From Natronospirillum sp. (GTDB lineage Bacteria > Pseudomonadota > Gammaproteobacteria > Pseudomonadales > Natronospirillaceae): DNA of 59,093 nucleotides. Numbering within the stretch: position 1 is the stretch's first letter; each line of letters opens with the position of its first letter. This document shows, piece by piece, positions 37,785 through 47,083 of the stretch. The stretch covers positions 1 through 59,093 of the forward strand of contig NZ_JAIUMC010000011.1 in assembly GCF_022565775.1 (NCBI RefSeq), given 5' to 3'. The notes below the pieces were generated by a model that was not told where the DNA came from, ran no database searches, and saw nothing but the letters and a program-made list of their open reading frames with translations. The position numbers and the translations under genes were made by a program.

Positions 37785-39605
37785 ATGATAACAAGAAAAG
37801 AGGTTCTGCCGACTACCGAAGATGGCCGGGACGGCTCACTTCGACAGCTCAGGTTGGACACCAGGCTGGATGATCACGATGCGATGACCGTGAGGGCGAT
37901 CATTGAATGTGGTATCCGTTCTCTGTACCAGCCCATTATCGATCTGACGCAGAACGATATCATCGGGTATGAGTGTCTGTCACGGGGTCCGGATGGGCAC
38001 GTACTGGAACCCCCCATCGACCTGTTTCAGGAGGCTCATCAGTTGGACCTGTTGCCGCCTCTGGAGACAGCCTGCAGACGGCTTGCGATTGAACGGTTCA
38101 ACGAGCGCAACCTGACCGGTCAGCTGTTTCTGAATTGCGCTCCGGATGCCTTTCTCCATCCGGGTTACCCCAAGGGCTTCACACTGGATCAACTGGCGCA
38201 GTCGGGGTTGAAACCGGACAACGTGGTGATCGAATTGACGGACACCCGTTTTCGGGAAGATTTCAGTGCGTTGCAGACGGCCTGTCATCACTACCGCAAG
38301 ATGGGTTTTGGTGTTGCCATTGCCGATTTCGGCACAAGCTACAACGGTCTCCGGCTCTGGTCCGAGCTGGAGCCAGACTATATCAAGCTGGATCCTCATT
38401 TCACGCACAACATCCAGCGCTCACATATCAAGCAGGCGTTCTTGCGTGCGCTGGTGCAGCTTTGCGAAGAACTCAGATCCAAGTTGATCGTGACCGGTGT
38501 GGAGTCGGTAGAGGAAGTCGACATGCTGCAGGAGCTTGGCGTCTATTTGATGCAGGGTTTCTACTATGGCCATCCGGCCGAGAAGCCGGTGCGGCCCTCT
38601 ACCCTGGCCATTGACGCGCCGCCGCGCCGCCGTGCAGAAGACTTTCAACAGGCCAGGGGATTTGCCCGCTGGGTGGAGCCCATCGGCCCTGACACGCTGC
38701 TGGAGCAACTCTGGCAGCGTCTGGAGGCAGATCCGCAGGCGCCGGTCATTCCGGTGGTCAATCAAGGCATGCCGCTGGGCTTGATCGAACGAACCACCGT
38801 CTATGAGTTGCTGGCCAGACCTTCCGGCCGCACTCTGCATGCCCGAAGCCCGGTTCATCAGCATATGTCGCCGCGCGCCCTGATTGTCAGCCACACCACC
38901 TTGCTGACAGACCTCAGCCGCATGGTGACCGCGCAGAACGACCTGCAGGTTCGGCAACACTTCATTGTGACGGGGCAGAATGGTCAGTACATGGGCGTAG
39001 GGCGCTCAAGCGATCTGCTGCGGCATATCTCGGAGCATCGTCTGCGTACCGCACGGCATGCCAACCCCCTGACTCATCTTCCGGGCAATGTGCCCACCAA
39101 CGAACACCTGCTGGAGCTGATCCGTCAACAAGGTGCTTTCAGTGTCGCCTATGTCGATATCGATGCGTTCAAGCCCTTCAATGACACCTGGGGTTATCAC
39201 ATGGGTGACCGCGTGATCATGCTGTTGGCTCGACTGCTCCGTGAGCGCCTGCGCGATCGCAAATTCTTTATCGGTCACATTGGGGGCGACGATTTCGTTG
39301 TGGTCTCGACAGCCAGAAATCCCGAGCCGCAACTGCGCCTGCTGCAGTTACTGTTTGCGGAAGGCGTGCGGGAACTGATGATGACTGCGGGAAAAAATGC
39401 GACCAGTTATCCGGCTGTCGACCGGCATGGTGTGCAGCGCCAGTTCGCACTGCCCAGAGTGTCGATTGGTGTAGTCACCGTCCGCGAGCAGCAGGTAACA
39501 TCTCTGGACAGCCTGTCACCCGCATTGAGCTCTGCCAAGTCAGCCGCTAAAAAGCTGGGTGGTCAGGGGATCTACAGCATGAAATGGCAACCCGGCGCGG
39601 ATTGA
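37785..39605 (+). CDS. EAL-CBS-GGDEF protein with degenerate motifs
   Basis: The protein (606 residues) has an EAL domain first (about 35-270), a CBS-pair-like region (about 300-410) and a C-terminal GGDEF domain (about 430-600). Key EAL positions are altered: EAL reads ECL, the LDDFG motif reads IADFG (one metal Asp lost), and AEGVE reads VTGVE. GGDEF reads GGDDF and no RxxD inhibitory site is seen. It may be a c-di-GMP or nucleotide effector rather than an active enzyme. No good ribosome binding site was found; ATG 37785 is chosen over an upstream GTG at 37671. Confidence 0.85.
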   Translation: MITRKEVLPTTEDGRDGSLRQLRLDTRLDDHDAMTVRAIIECGIRSLYQPIIDLTQNDIIGYECLSRGPDGHVLEPPIDLFQEAHQLDLLPPLETACRRLAIERFNERNLTGQLFLNCAPDAFLHPGYPKGFTLDQLAQSGLKPDNVVIELTDTRFREDFSALQTACHHYRKMGFGVAIADFGTSYNGLRLWSELEPDYIKLDPHFTHNIQRSHIKQAFLRALVQLCEELRSKLIVTGVESVEEVDMLQELGVYLMQGFYYGHPAEKPVRPSTLAIDAPPRRRAEDFQQARGFARWVEPIGPDTLLEQLWQRLEADPQAPVIPVVNQGMPLGLIERTTVYELLARPSGRTLHARSPVHQHMSPRALIVSHTTLLTDLSRMVTAQNDLQVRQHFIVTGQNGQYMGVGRSSDLLRHISEHRLRTARHANPLTHLPGNVPTNEHLLELIRQQGAFSVAYVDIDAFKPFNDTWGYHMGDRVIMLLARLLRERLRDRKFFIGHIGGDDFVVVSTARNPEPQLRLLQLLFAEGVRELMMTAGKNATSYPAVDRHGVQRQFALPRVSIGVVTVREQQVTSLDSLSPALSSAKSAAKKLGGQGIYSMKWQPGAD

Positions 39606-39664
39606 CCCGCCAGGCCGCCATTTGGTTGTAACTGTTGCAACCTCCTCTGTACCGAACGACCCTG

Positions 39665-40108
39665 TCAGGGCAACTCGGGTCGCACGACCAATACCGACAC
39701 TTTTGATCGTTCGACCACTCGGGCCGCGACGGAACCGAGCAGCGTCCGCTCCATTGCATTGTGAGAGTGACTGGGTATCACTATCAGGTCCGCGCTGATG
39801 CGCTCGGACTCCTGCAGGATGCGCTTATACGGCGTGCCATCAAGCGCTTTCAATTTGACATCCACGCTGTCGGGCAATACCGGCTTGACGATGTCACGCA
39901 ACTGCTGATACGCCTCATCCTTGATCTTGTTCATGTCCGGCTTGGGGAAGTACCCGGCCACCCATGGGGAGCCGAACCCAGGCATCACCGTGAGGATGTG
40001 CAACCTGGCAGTGTGAAGTTGGGAAAGCGTGATAGCAGCGTGCAATGCACGCTGTGTCTGCACCAGTTCCGCAGAGAGCGATACAGGCACCAAAATTGTC
40101 TTGAACAT
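39665..40108 (-). CDS. UspA-family universal stress protein, TeaD-like
   Basis: This 147-residue single UspA domain starts KTILVPVSLS and ends LLGSVAARVVERSKVSVLVVRP. The ATP-binding pattern G-x2-G-x9-GS is only partly kept: the first two Gly positions are in IPSHSHNAMERTLLGSVA, where Ser and Asn replace them. AAGGAGGG precedes the ATG, 4 bases after the TRAP permease stop, so it is co-transcribed with the transporter. In Halomonas elongata the analogous TeaD regulates the TeaABC ectoine TRAP importer; a similar role here is inference. Confidence 0.88.
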   Translation of the reverse strand: MFKTILVPVSLSAELVQTQRALHAAITLSQLHTARLHILTVMPGFGSPWVAGYFPKPDMNKIKDEAYQQLRDIVKPVLPDSVDVKLKALDGTPYKRILQESERISADLIVIPSHSHNAMERTLLGSVAARVVERSKVSVLVVRPELP

Positions 40109-40112
40109 CGTC

Positions 40113-42713
40113 TTACCCTCCTTGTTGCGCAGTCGCCAGTTGCTTTCTGCGACGCCCTATTTGCAACAATGCAACCAGCCCCAGCAGCAGCAGTGCGGGG
40201 ATCCACATCAGCTCTTGCGGCGGCCTTTCGGCTTCCAGCTCGACGTAATTGATGCGCCAGCCGAAGTCCAGCCCTTCTCCTCTTGCTACTGAACCGAACT
40301 GTACCGCATTGATCGCCAACCGGCTGCCATCGGCACTGACACTGGTCAGCCCCTGATTGGCCAGTCTCTCTTCACCTGTTTCGGCACGCTCGCCCAGCGG
40401 GAAGAGCTTGTAGGTTTCCACGTCATCGCCCGCCATGGTCATGCCACTGACATGCATGCGCAGTTCATGGCCATCGGGCAGATCTTCAATCACTTCGGCA
40501 ATGTTGGCGCCATCGAAGCGATCCAGTGGATCATAGATCATGTCCCACCAGAAGCCGGGCCGGAAAAGTGTGAATGCGATCAGCAACAAGGCGGCCGTTT
40601 CCCAAATGCGCGTTCTGGTCAGCCAGTAGCCCTGTGTGGCGGCGGCGAAAATCAGCATGGCAGCCAGAGCCGTTGCGATCACACCCGCCAAATGCCAGAT
40701 GCTCTCTATGTCGATCAGCAGCAGGTTGGTGTTGAAGATGAACATGAAGGGCAGGATAGCCGTCCGAATATCATAGGCGAAGCCCTGTACACCGGTCATG
40801 ATCGGGTCCGCTCTGGACACGGCCGCAGCCGCGTAGGCCGCCAGACCTACCGGTGGCGTATCGTCAGCCAGAATACCGAAATAGAACACGAACAGGTGCG
40901 CCGCGATCAGCGGGACCACCAGGCCATTCTGTGCGCCCAGCGCCACAATGACCGGCGCCATCAGCGTAGACACCACAATGTAGTTGGCTGTTGTCGGCAG
41001 GCCCATGCCCAGGATCAGACTCATGATGGCGGTAAACAGCAGCATCAACATCAGGTTGCCACCCGACAGGAACTGCACAAAGTCTGTCATCACCAGACCG
41101 ATACCCGTGAGGGTCACCGTGCCAACCACGATACCAGCCGCCGCTGTGGCCACACCAATGCCGATCATGTTGCGCGAACCGCTGATCATGCCCTGGTAGA
41201 GATCGGTCAGGCCTTCCCAAAGCCGCGCTGGCACATCACCGCTGCGCCGGAAAAAGGCCTTCAGCGGACGCTGGGTCAGCACGATAAAGATCATGAACAT
41301 GGTCGCCCAGAACACGGACATCCCCGGAGAGCGTCGCTCAACGGCCAGGAACCAGACCAGCATGACCACGGGCAGAATGAAATACAGCCCGGACTTGACG
41401 GTGGGCCCCACCTCGGGCAACTCGGTAATGGGCTTGTTCGGGTCATCCATGATCAGATCCGGGAACTGACAGGCATACCAGATCAGGCCAATGTAGGAGG
41501 CCAGCACCAGTACCATGATCAGCGGCGTTGCCGCAGGCCCCATCAGTACACGTATCCAGCCAATGCCGTAATAGACGATAAAGGTCAGAATGGACAGCCC
41601 GATAAATACCGTCAGGAAACTGATCGCGGAGCGCATCAGCGTCGTCGGCTGACGGCGGGGGATGCCCTTCATGTCGGCCTTGACCGCTTCCAGGTGCACC
41701 ATGTAAATCAGGGCAACGTAGGAGATGAGTGCCGGCAGAATGGCGTGGGTAATGACTTCAATGTAGGAAATACCCACATATTCCACCATCAGGAAGGCTG
41801 CGGCCCCCATGATGGGCGGCGTCAACTGGCCATTGGTGGACGAGGCCACCTCGACCGCACCGGCCTTGGTGGCCGGAAAGCCGACCCGCTTCATCAGCGG
41901 AATGGTAAACGTACCCGTGGTCACCACATTGGCAATGGAAGAGCCGGAAATGATACCGGTGGCGCCGGACGCCACAACCGCGGCCTTGGCCGGGCCACCG
42001 CGCATGTGGCCCAGCAACGAGAAGGCCACCTGAATGAAATAGTTGCCCGCCCCGGCTCTGTCGAGCAGAGAGCCAAACAATACAAAGAGGTAGACGAAAC
42101 CGGCGGAGACGCCAATTGCCACCCCGAAAACACCTTCTGTGGTCAACCACTGATGCGACATGATGCGCCGGAAACTTCGGCCGCTATGCTGTATCACTTC
42201 AGGGAAGTAGGGACCAAAATAGGTATAGGTCAAAAATACAATAACCACGATGACGAGGGGCTTGCCCAGCGCCCGGCGCGTGGCCTCGAGCAGCAGCACC
42301 ATACCTATTGCCCCGAACACCAGGTCCATGGTGATGGGCCGGCCAGGGCGAATGGACAGAGCGTCATAATTGACCACCAGGTACAGGGCTGAAGCGCTGG
42401 CCATCAATGCCAGTATCCAGTCGTACCAGGGTACGTGAGTCTGTGACCCCCGCTTCATCGCAGGGAAGGTCATGAATGCAAGAAACACCGCGAATGCGAG
42501 GTGAATAGGTCGCACAAGCGTGGTGGAAATCAGTGAGAATGGCGATGCGTTCCAGAGCTGAAACAGCGCCCAGGCCAACGCGACCGCGATAATGATTTTG
42601 CCGGTTATACCGCCTGGCCAGCGAGCGCCGCTTTCTCTCTCCAGCAGCTCCTTGATCTTGGTATCGTCCGGTTCTTCAATCTGAATATTGTCTGCCGATT
42701 TAGGTTCCGTCAT
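40113..42713 (-). CDS. TRAP transporter permease, fused 4TM/12TM (TAXI type)
   Basis: The 866-residue inner membrane protein fuses the small and large TRAP subunits, as is typical for TAXI systems. About 16-18 hydrophobic segments are visible; GSLLDRAGAGNYFIQVAFSL, SGSSIANVVTTGTFTIP and LGMGLPTTANYIVV are conserved large-subunit segments. The C-terminal 150 residues form a soluble extension (DUF3394-like) followed by a last membrane helix. AGGG lies five bases before the ATG. It should import an organic anion, driven by ion gradients, using the TAXI protein encoded upstream; the substrate is unknown. Confidence 0.93.
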   Translation of the reverse strand: MTEPKSADNIQIEEPDDTKIKELLERESGARWPGGITGKIIIAVALAWALFQLWNASPFSLISTTLVRPIHLAFAVFLAFMTFPAMKRGSQTHVPWYDWILALMASASALYLVVNYDALSIRPGRPITMDLVFGAIGMVLLLEATRRALGKPLVIVVIVFLTYTYFGPYFPEVIQHSGRSFRRIMSHQWLTTEGVFGVAIGVSAGFVYLFVLFGSLLDRAGAGNYFIQVAFSLLGHMRGGPAKAAVVASGATGIISGSSIANVVTTGTFTIPLMKRVGFPATKAGAVEVASSTNGQLTPPIMGAAAFLMVEYVGISYIEVITHAILPALISYVALIYMVHLEAVKADMKGIPRRQPTTLMRSAISFLTVFIGLSILTFIVYYGIGWIRVLMGPAATPLIMVLVLASYIGLIWYACQFPDLIMDDPNKPITELPEVGPTVKSGLYFILPVVMLVWFLAVERRSPGMSVFWATMFMIFIVLTQRPLKAFFRRSGDVPARLWEGLTDLYQGMISGSRNMIGIGVATAAAGIVVGTVTLTGIGLVMTDFVQFLSGGNLMLMLLFTAIMSLILGMGLPTTANYIVVSTLMAPVIVALGAQNGLVVPLIAAHLFVFYFGILADDTPPVGLAAYAAAAVSRADPIMTGVQGFAYDIRTAILPFMFIFNTNLLLIDIESIWHLAGVIATALAAMLIFAAATQGYWLTRTRIWETAALLLIAFTLFRPGFWWDMIYDPLDRFDGANIAEVIEDLPDGHELRMHVSGMTMAGDDVETYKLFPLGERAETGEERLANQGLTSVSADGSRLAINAVQFGSVARGEGLDFGWRINYVELEAERPPQELMWIPALLLLGLVALLQIGRRRKQLATAQQGG

Positions 42714-42753
42714 GGTAGCCCTGCATGATCCGTACTTTTTCTTGTTGCCCTAT

Positions 42754-42786
42754 AAAACGCCGGGTCCGACGACCGTCGGACCCGGC
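42754..42786 (-). terminator. Intra-operon hairpin between TAXI and TRAP permease genes
   Basis: GCCGGGTCCGACG (42759-42771) and CGTCGGACCCGGC (42774-42786) make a perfect 13-bp stem; on the minus strand GTTTTAT follows. It would stop most transcripts after the binding-protein gene and let a fraction continue into the permease gene. Confidence 0.8.
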
Positions 42787-42842
42787 TGCATGGGATCGGG
42801 TGTCTGTTTCCATGATCACCCGAAGTACATGGTAAGCGTCGG

Positions 42843-43820
42843 TTACATCATACCGGCTTCACGGTAGTAGCGCTCGGCACCGGGGTGCAGGGGCGCAGAC
42901 AGGCCTTCGCTCATCATGCTTTCGGCATCAAGCGTGCTCAGTGCCGGGTGCAGATCCTTGAAGGAATCCAGGTTTTCGAAGACGGCCTTGGTAAGTTCAT
43001 AGACCACATCGTCAGAAACGCTGGCTGCTGTGACCAGAGTCGCACCAACACCAAAGGTTTCGATGTCGTCAGGGTTGCCAGAGTACATGCCGCCCGGGAT
43101 GGTGGTAGCCGCGTAGTACGGGAACTCGTTGAGCATTTGCTCAACAGCGGAACCCGTCACGTTCACCAGCTTGCCGGGGCAAGAAGTAGTGGCTTCTTCA
43201 ATCGCACCGCTCGGGTGACCAACCACGTAGATGATGGCATCTACCTGATTGTCACACATGGCGGCCGCCATCTGGGAAGCGACCAGGTCGGAGGCCTGAG
43301 AATAAACACCGAAGTCTTTATCCTGCAGTTCCAGCAGTTGCTCAAGGGTAGCGCGCTGGCCTGAACCCGGGTTACCCACATTGACGCGCATGCCTTCCAG
43401 CTCGTCAAACTCGGACACACCGGCATCTTCACGAGCCACTACAGTAAACGCTTCAACGTGCAGCGCGAAGACAGCCCGCATGTCTTCATACGCGTCGCCC
43501 TCGAACTGGACTTCACCATTGATGGCGTTGTACTGAACGTCGCTCTGGACGATGCCGAAATCCAGCTCACCATCACGGATCGTGTTGGTGTTGAAGATGG
43601 AGCCGCCTGTGCTTTCTACACCGCAGCGGATTCCATGTTCGGACCGATTGGCGTTGACCAGTCGACAGATGGCACCACCCACTGGGTAGTAAACCCCGGT
43701 GACACCACCGGTACCGATGCTGATGAATTCATTGGCAGCAGCGTTTCCAGCCGCCAGCCCCATTGACATGGCGAGACCAACTGTTGCCAGTTTGGCCATT
43801 GCAGATTTTCTAGTTTTCAT
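42843..43820 (-). CDS. TAXI-family TRAP solute-binding protein
   Basis: The 325-residue periplasmic protein has a signal peptide (ATVGLAMSMGLAAGNAAA) and the TAXI start FISIGTGGVTGVYYPVGGAIC, which names a family that binds glutamate-like or other organic anions. STGGSIFNTNTIRDGELDFGIVQSD, here seen as the GGS and DFGIVQSD contacts, is also conserved. It has GGAG six bases before the ATG and a good promoter upstream. It supplies the fused TRAP permease, separated by a strong hairpin. Confidence 0.94.
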   Translation of the reverse strand: MKTRKSAMAKLATVGLAMSMGLAAGNAAANEFISIGTGGVTGVYYPVGGAICRLVNANRSEHGIRCGVESTGGSIFNTNTIRDGELDFGIVQSDVQYNAINGEVQFEGDAYEDMRAVFALHVEAFTVVAREDAGVSEFDELEGMRVNVGNPGSGQRATLEQLLELQDKDFGVYSQASDLVASQMAAAMCDNQVDAIIYVVGHPSGAIEEATTSCPGKLVNVTGSAVEQMLNEFPYYAATTIPGGMYSGNPDDIETFGVGATLVTAASVSDDVVYELTKAVFENLDSFKDLHPALSTLDAESMMSEGLSAPLHPGAERYYREAGMM

Positions 43821-43893
43821 GGGTTGCTCCGTTTTATTTTGATATCAGGGTTCTACCGTGAACCGTTTTCGACTGCGGGCTCACGCAATTTCA

Positions 43894-43921
43894 AGAATAC
43901 TACCAAGCAGTCATTTGGCAA
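43894..43921 (-). promoter_or_regulatory. Sigma-70 promoter of the TAXI-TRAP-UspA operon
   Basis: On the minus strand TTGCCA (43916-43921) and TATTCT (43894-43899) are 16 bases apart, about 74 bases before the TAXI ATG. It separates this operon from the upstream MCP-TAXI-Lcl operon, which ends in a terminator at 43975-44003. Confidence 0.55.
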
Positions 43922-43974
43922 GTGACTTCAAATGGTGCAGTGCGTGGTCGGGTCCTCCTCTGTTCTGGTGAATT

Positions 43975-44003
43975 GAAAATCGAGAGCGGGGCCTGCCCCG
44001 CTC
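43975..44003 (-). terminator. Terminator of the MCP-TAXI-Lcl operon
   Basis: GAGCGGGGC (43984-43992) pairs with GCCCCGCTC (43995-44003), a perfect 9-bp stem, followed on the minus strand by TCGATTTTC. It lies just after the Lcl-domain gene. Confidence 0.75.
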
Positions 44004-44011
44004 GCGGGTAT

Positions 44012-44548
44012 TCAGTTACTGCCCGCCCGCCTGACCAGGCGAACTCTGCTGTAGTTGTTCTGGTCATCGTGCCGGACCTCTCCGGTACCGGAATAGAGGT
44101 ACATAAACCGATAGGTACCAAACCGAAACGGCGTGGTAGACGCATAGAAGGAAACAGGCGTATTGGGGAACACGTCCAGACTGACGACGGGATAGCTGCA
44201 CTCGCTGTCCACCAGAGTCTCCAGTTCGTCGATGGTTGGAACGCGCCAATCCGAGTAACCACCTATGTCTGCACTGCTGGCCAGTTGCCGTGCCTGGGCA
44301 AGACTATGAGCAGAGGCAGTTCCTGTGCACTGGTTGTCAGTGTAGGTCTGCCCCAGACTGCAGCGGCTCCACATCAATTGAGTGCGATTATCGAGCACTA
44401 CAGGCCCCTCGGCACTGTAGCGCCCGGCATCGGTGCGCTGACAATTGGCCATCGAGCCGGCCGCCAGAGCCGAGATGATCACACCGACAACCAGGCCCTG
44501 CAGATTTTTGCGCGCCACACTGTATGAGTTATTGCCTTCAGAATTCAT
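44012..44548 (-). CDS. Secreted Lcl-C/DUF1566 domain protein
   Basis: The 178-residue protein has a hydrophobic segment at about 19-36 (LVVGVIISALAAGSMA) that should act as signal or anchor, then one Lcl C-terminal (DUF1566) domain: LDNRTQLMWSRCSLGQ, QARQLASSADIGGYSDWRVP and TIDELETLVD are family marks. In Legionella this domain occurs in a surface collagen-like adhesin; elsewhere its role is unclear. GGAGGA lies eight bases before the ATG, overlapping the stop of the TAXI gene, so it is made together with the chemoreceptor and the orphan TAXI protein. Confidence 0.83.
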   Translation of the reverse strand: MNSEGNNSYSVARKNLQGLVVGVIISALAAGSMANCQRTDAGRYSAEGPVVLDNRTQLMWSRCSLGQTYTDNQCTGTASAHSLAQARQLASSADIGGYSDWRVPTIDELETLVDSECSYPVVSLDVFPNTPVSFYASTTPFRFGTYRFMYLYSGTGEVRHDDQNNYSRVRLVRRAGSN

Positions 44549-44552
44549 TCGT

Positions 44553-45545
44553 TTAGTCCTCCAGCAAGCCGACTTCACGGAAATAGCGGGCCGCACCGGA
44601 GTGCAGCGGTGCGGTCAGGCCATCGCTGACCATCTGCTGCCGATCAAGGGTCACCAGTGCCGGGTGGAGGGTCGAGAAATCGTCAAAGTTTTCGAATACC
44701 CGCCGGGTCATTTCGTACACCAGGGTTTCTTCAGTCTCGGCCGCGGCAACAATGGTCGCGCCTACACCGAAGGTGGTTACCGCCCGGTCCTGCCCTTCAT
44801 AAAGCGAGGCAGGCAAGGTGATGGAACGGAAATAGGGCAACTGGCTGATCAGGGAATCGACCGCTTCGTTGTCTATGGATACCAGTACACCATCACAGTC
44901 GCTGATCGCGCTGGCGATGGCTGAACTGGGGTGGCCAACGGTGTAAACAATGGCGTCGACCCGGTCTTCACACAGCGCCCGGGCCTGCTCTTCCGGACGC
45001 AAGGTATTCAGTGAGTCGAAGTCCGACTCTGCCAGGCCCATGGCGTCCATCAGCACACTAAAGGTCGCATTGGTGCCCGAGTTGGCCGGGCCTATGTTGA
45101 TCCGGCGACCCAGCAACTCCTCAATCTGCTGCGCGCCCAACTCACGGCGCGCAACAATGGTGATCGGCTCCGCATGCACGCTGAACATGGACCTCAAGCC
45201 GCCATGAGCGCCCTGGTCGGCAAACCGCCCTTCACCATGATAGGACTGATAGTGCAGATCGGATTGCGCGATACCCACGCGAAAGGTGTTGGAGCGCAGG
45301 CCATTCAGGTTATGCACCGAGCCTCCGGAACTCACCACGACACACTCATGTCCATGCTCATGGGTGTAGGCATTCATCAGTCTGCAGATGGCGCCCGTCA
45401 CCGGAAAATAGACACCATTCACACCGGCAGAGCCGAACAGAAACTGACGCCCGTTGCTGTCAGCCAAAACGGTACCGGACAGCGCCATGCAGGACAGTAC
45501 CACCAGGCCCAGGAACGTCTTGAGATATTGTTGTATTGTCATCAT
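44553..45545 (-). CDS. Second TAXI-family solute-binding protein, without its own permease
   Basis: The 330-residue periplasmic protein has a signal peptide (FLGLVVLSCMALSGTVLA) and the TAXI pattern FLFGSAGVNGVYFPVTGAIC; SSGGSVHNLNGLRSNTFRVG continues as in the first TAXI protein. The two copies in this window share the layout, including the C-terminal LHPALVTLD and LTAPLHSGAARYFREVG segments, so they are paralogues. It starts 3 bases after the chemoreceptor stop and has no permease in its operon; it may feed the neighbouring TRAP permease or act as a ligand sensor for the chemoreceptor. Confidence 0.92.
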   Translation of the reverse strand: MMTIQQYLKTFLGLVVLSCMALSGTVLADSNGRQFLFGSAGVNGVYFPVTGAICRLMNAYTHEHGHECVVVSSGGSVHNLNGLRSNTFRVGIAQSDLHYQSYHGEGRFADQGAHGGLRSMFSVHAEPITIVARRELGAQQIEELLGRRINIGPANSGTNATFSVLMDAMGLAESDFDSLNTLRPEEQARALCEDRVDAIVYTVGHPSSAIASAISDCDGVLVSIDNEAVDSLISQLPYFRSITLPASLYEGQDRAVTTFGVGATIVAAAETEETLVYEMTRRVFENFDDFSTLHPALVTLDRQQMVSDGLTAPLHSGAARYFREVGLLED

Positions 45546-45547
45546 CT

Positions 45548-47083
45548 TCAGACCTTGAAATTCCCCACGAGTTTACTGAGTTCGTCAGCCAGGGCTGCCA
45601 GGCCATCACTGGCCTCCTTCATGACGCGCGTTTGCGCATCGGTATCACTCGCAATCTGAGCGATCTCATCCAGAGACTGGCCGATTTCATGCGCCACTGA
45701 AGACTGCTCGGTGGCCGAACTGGCAATCTGGCTGTTCTTGTCGCTGATCTGTTCTATCGCTTCGGAGATGGTATCCAGCAGTCCGTCGGCACCATTGGCC
45801 TGCTCGACCGTCGAAACGCCCTTCTCACGGCCCACTTCCATGGCCCGCACTGCATCCTGTGCGCGATGCTCCAGTTGTTCGATCATGTTGTGGATTTCTT
45901 CCGTGCTGGACTGGGTCTTGCTCGCCAGTGAGCGAACTTCATCGGCGACCACGGCGAAGCCTCTGCCGTGTTCGCCGGCGCGCGCGGCCTCGATTGCCGC
46001 ATTGAGCGCCAGCAGATTGGTTTGCTCGGCAATACCGCGAATTACATCCAGCACCGTGGTGATCTGGTTTACCTCGTCTTCCAGCGCCCCGACGGCCTTG
46101 GCACTGACTTCGATCTCGTCAGCCAGGTTGACCATGGCCGCCACGGCGCTGCCAACGATTTCCCGCACCTTGCGTGCTACGTCGTTGGCGTTTTGCGTCT
46201 CGGCAGCGGCCACTTCGGAACTTTCGGCAACATTCTCTGCGGCTATATTCATCTGGTGCATGGACTCGGCAACGCCATCTATCTGCTGGCGTTGCTGACG
46301 CACACCGGTTTCAGCCGAGTCCACAGTAGCCTGAGTCTTCTGAATAGCTTCGCCGGTCTGCGCCACCAGTTCTATTACCTGCGCCACCAGTTGATGAATG
46401 GTCTGTACGAAGAAATTGAAATTGGTCGCCAGTTCACCGATTTCGTCCTTCCGGCGAACCTTAAGGCGATGCGTCAGATCGCCCTCACCGCGCGATATAT
46501 CCTGCAGGGCGGCGTTGACCTCTGCCAGGGGCTGAATGACCAGGCGGCGGGTCAGCAGATAGACGCCGACAACGAGCAGACCCAGCAATATCAGGTTCTG
46601 CAGCACCGTACGCACAAGGGATTCGGCCAGGGCCTGTTCAATAGCTGTTTCATCCGTGGCCAACTGGATAAAGCCGACCGGGTCGGAGCCGAACATCAAT
46701 TCAAGCTCAAGAAGCCGCTCCGGATCCACGCCAACCAGAGCTTCCGGGTCTTCGGTGCGCGACGGTTCTCCTTCATCGTCGGTCACGACCGCGGTGAGCA
46801 GCACCTCGAACTCGTCCTGAACCGCAATGCCGTGAATGGCGGCTGCCCGGACTTCGGACTCGACAATCAGGATGACCTGACTTGGGTTGAAGTTCCAGAT
46901 GGCGGTCGGAAGGCTGCGCGTGATGCGCTCTATCACGGCGTCGACCTGCTGCTGGTGCTGGTCACGCAGTGCGGTTTCGGTGGCCCGGTGGTTGTAAAGC
47001 GAAAACGCGGACATGAGAACGGCCGCACCGGCGAGCAGCAGGGCGGTAAATCGAAAACTGATTCTACGCGTTAATGGAACCAA
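45548..47083 (-). CDS. Methyl-accepting chemotaxis protein, operon partner of a TAXI protein
   Basis: The 511-residue receptor has TM1 (about 10-30), a periplasmic domain of about 130 residues of no family I can name ([20 protein letters not shown] is its best-kept stretch), TM2 (about 165-185), a HAMP domain and a cytoplasmic signalling domain with the tip sequence [21 protein letters not shown]. The TTG at 47083, with GGGAG seven bases upstream, gives a usual receptor N-terminus ([11 protein letters not shown]). A GTG at 47152 with AAGG is the alternative and adds 23 residues. It is co-transcribed with a TAXI protein and an Lcl-domain protein. Confidence 0.93.
   Translation of the reverse strand: MVPLTRRISFRFTALLLAGAAVLMSAFSLYNHRATETALRDQHQQQVDAVIERITRSLPTAIWNFNPSQVILIVESEVRAAAIHGIAVQDEFEVLLTAVVTDDEGEPSRTEDPEALVGVDPERLLELELMFGSDPVGFIQLATDETAIEQALAESLVRTVLQNLILLGLLVVGVYLLTRRLVIQPLAEVNAALQDISRGEGDLTHRLKVRRKDEIGELATNFNFFVQTIHQLVAQVIELVAQTGEAIQKTQATVDSAETGVRQQRQQIDGVAESMHQMNIAAENVAESSEVAAAETQNANDVARKVREIVGSAVAAMVNLADEIEVSAKAVGALEDEVNQITTVLDVIRGIAEQTNLLALNAAIEAARAGEHGRGFAVVADEVRSLASKTQSSTEEIHNMIEQLEHRAQDAVRAMEVGREKGVSTVEQANGADGLLDTISEAIEQISDKNSQIASSATEQSSVAHEIGQSLDEIAQIASDTDAQTRVMKEASDGLAALADELSKLVGNFKV

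Noticed and set aside
40452-42392. A 646-codon plus-strand open frame opposite the TRAP permease gene
   Set aside because: It is rich in His, Gln, Arg and Gly and lies exactly antisense to a well-recognised permease; typical shadow of a GC-rich gene.
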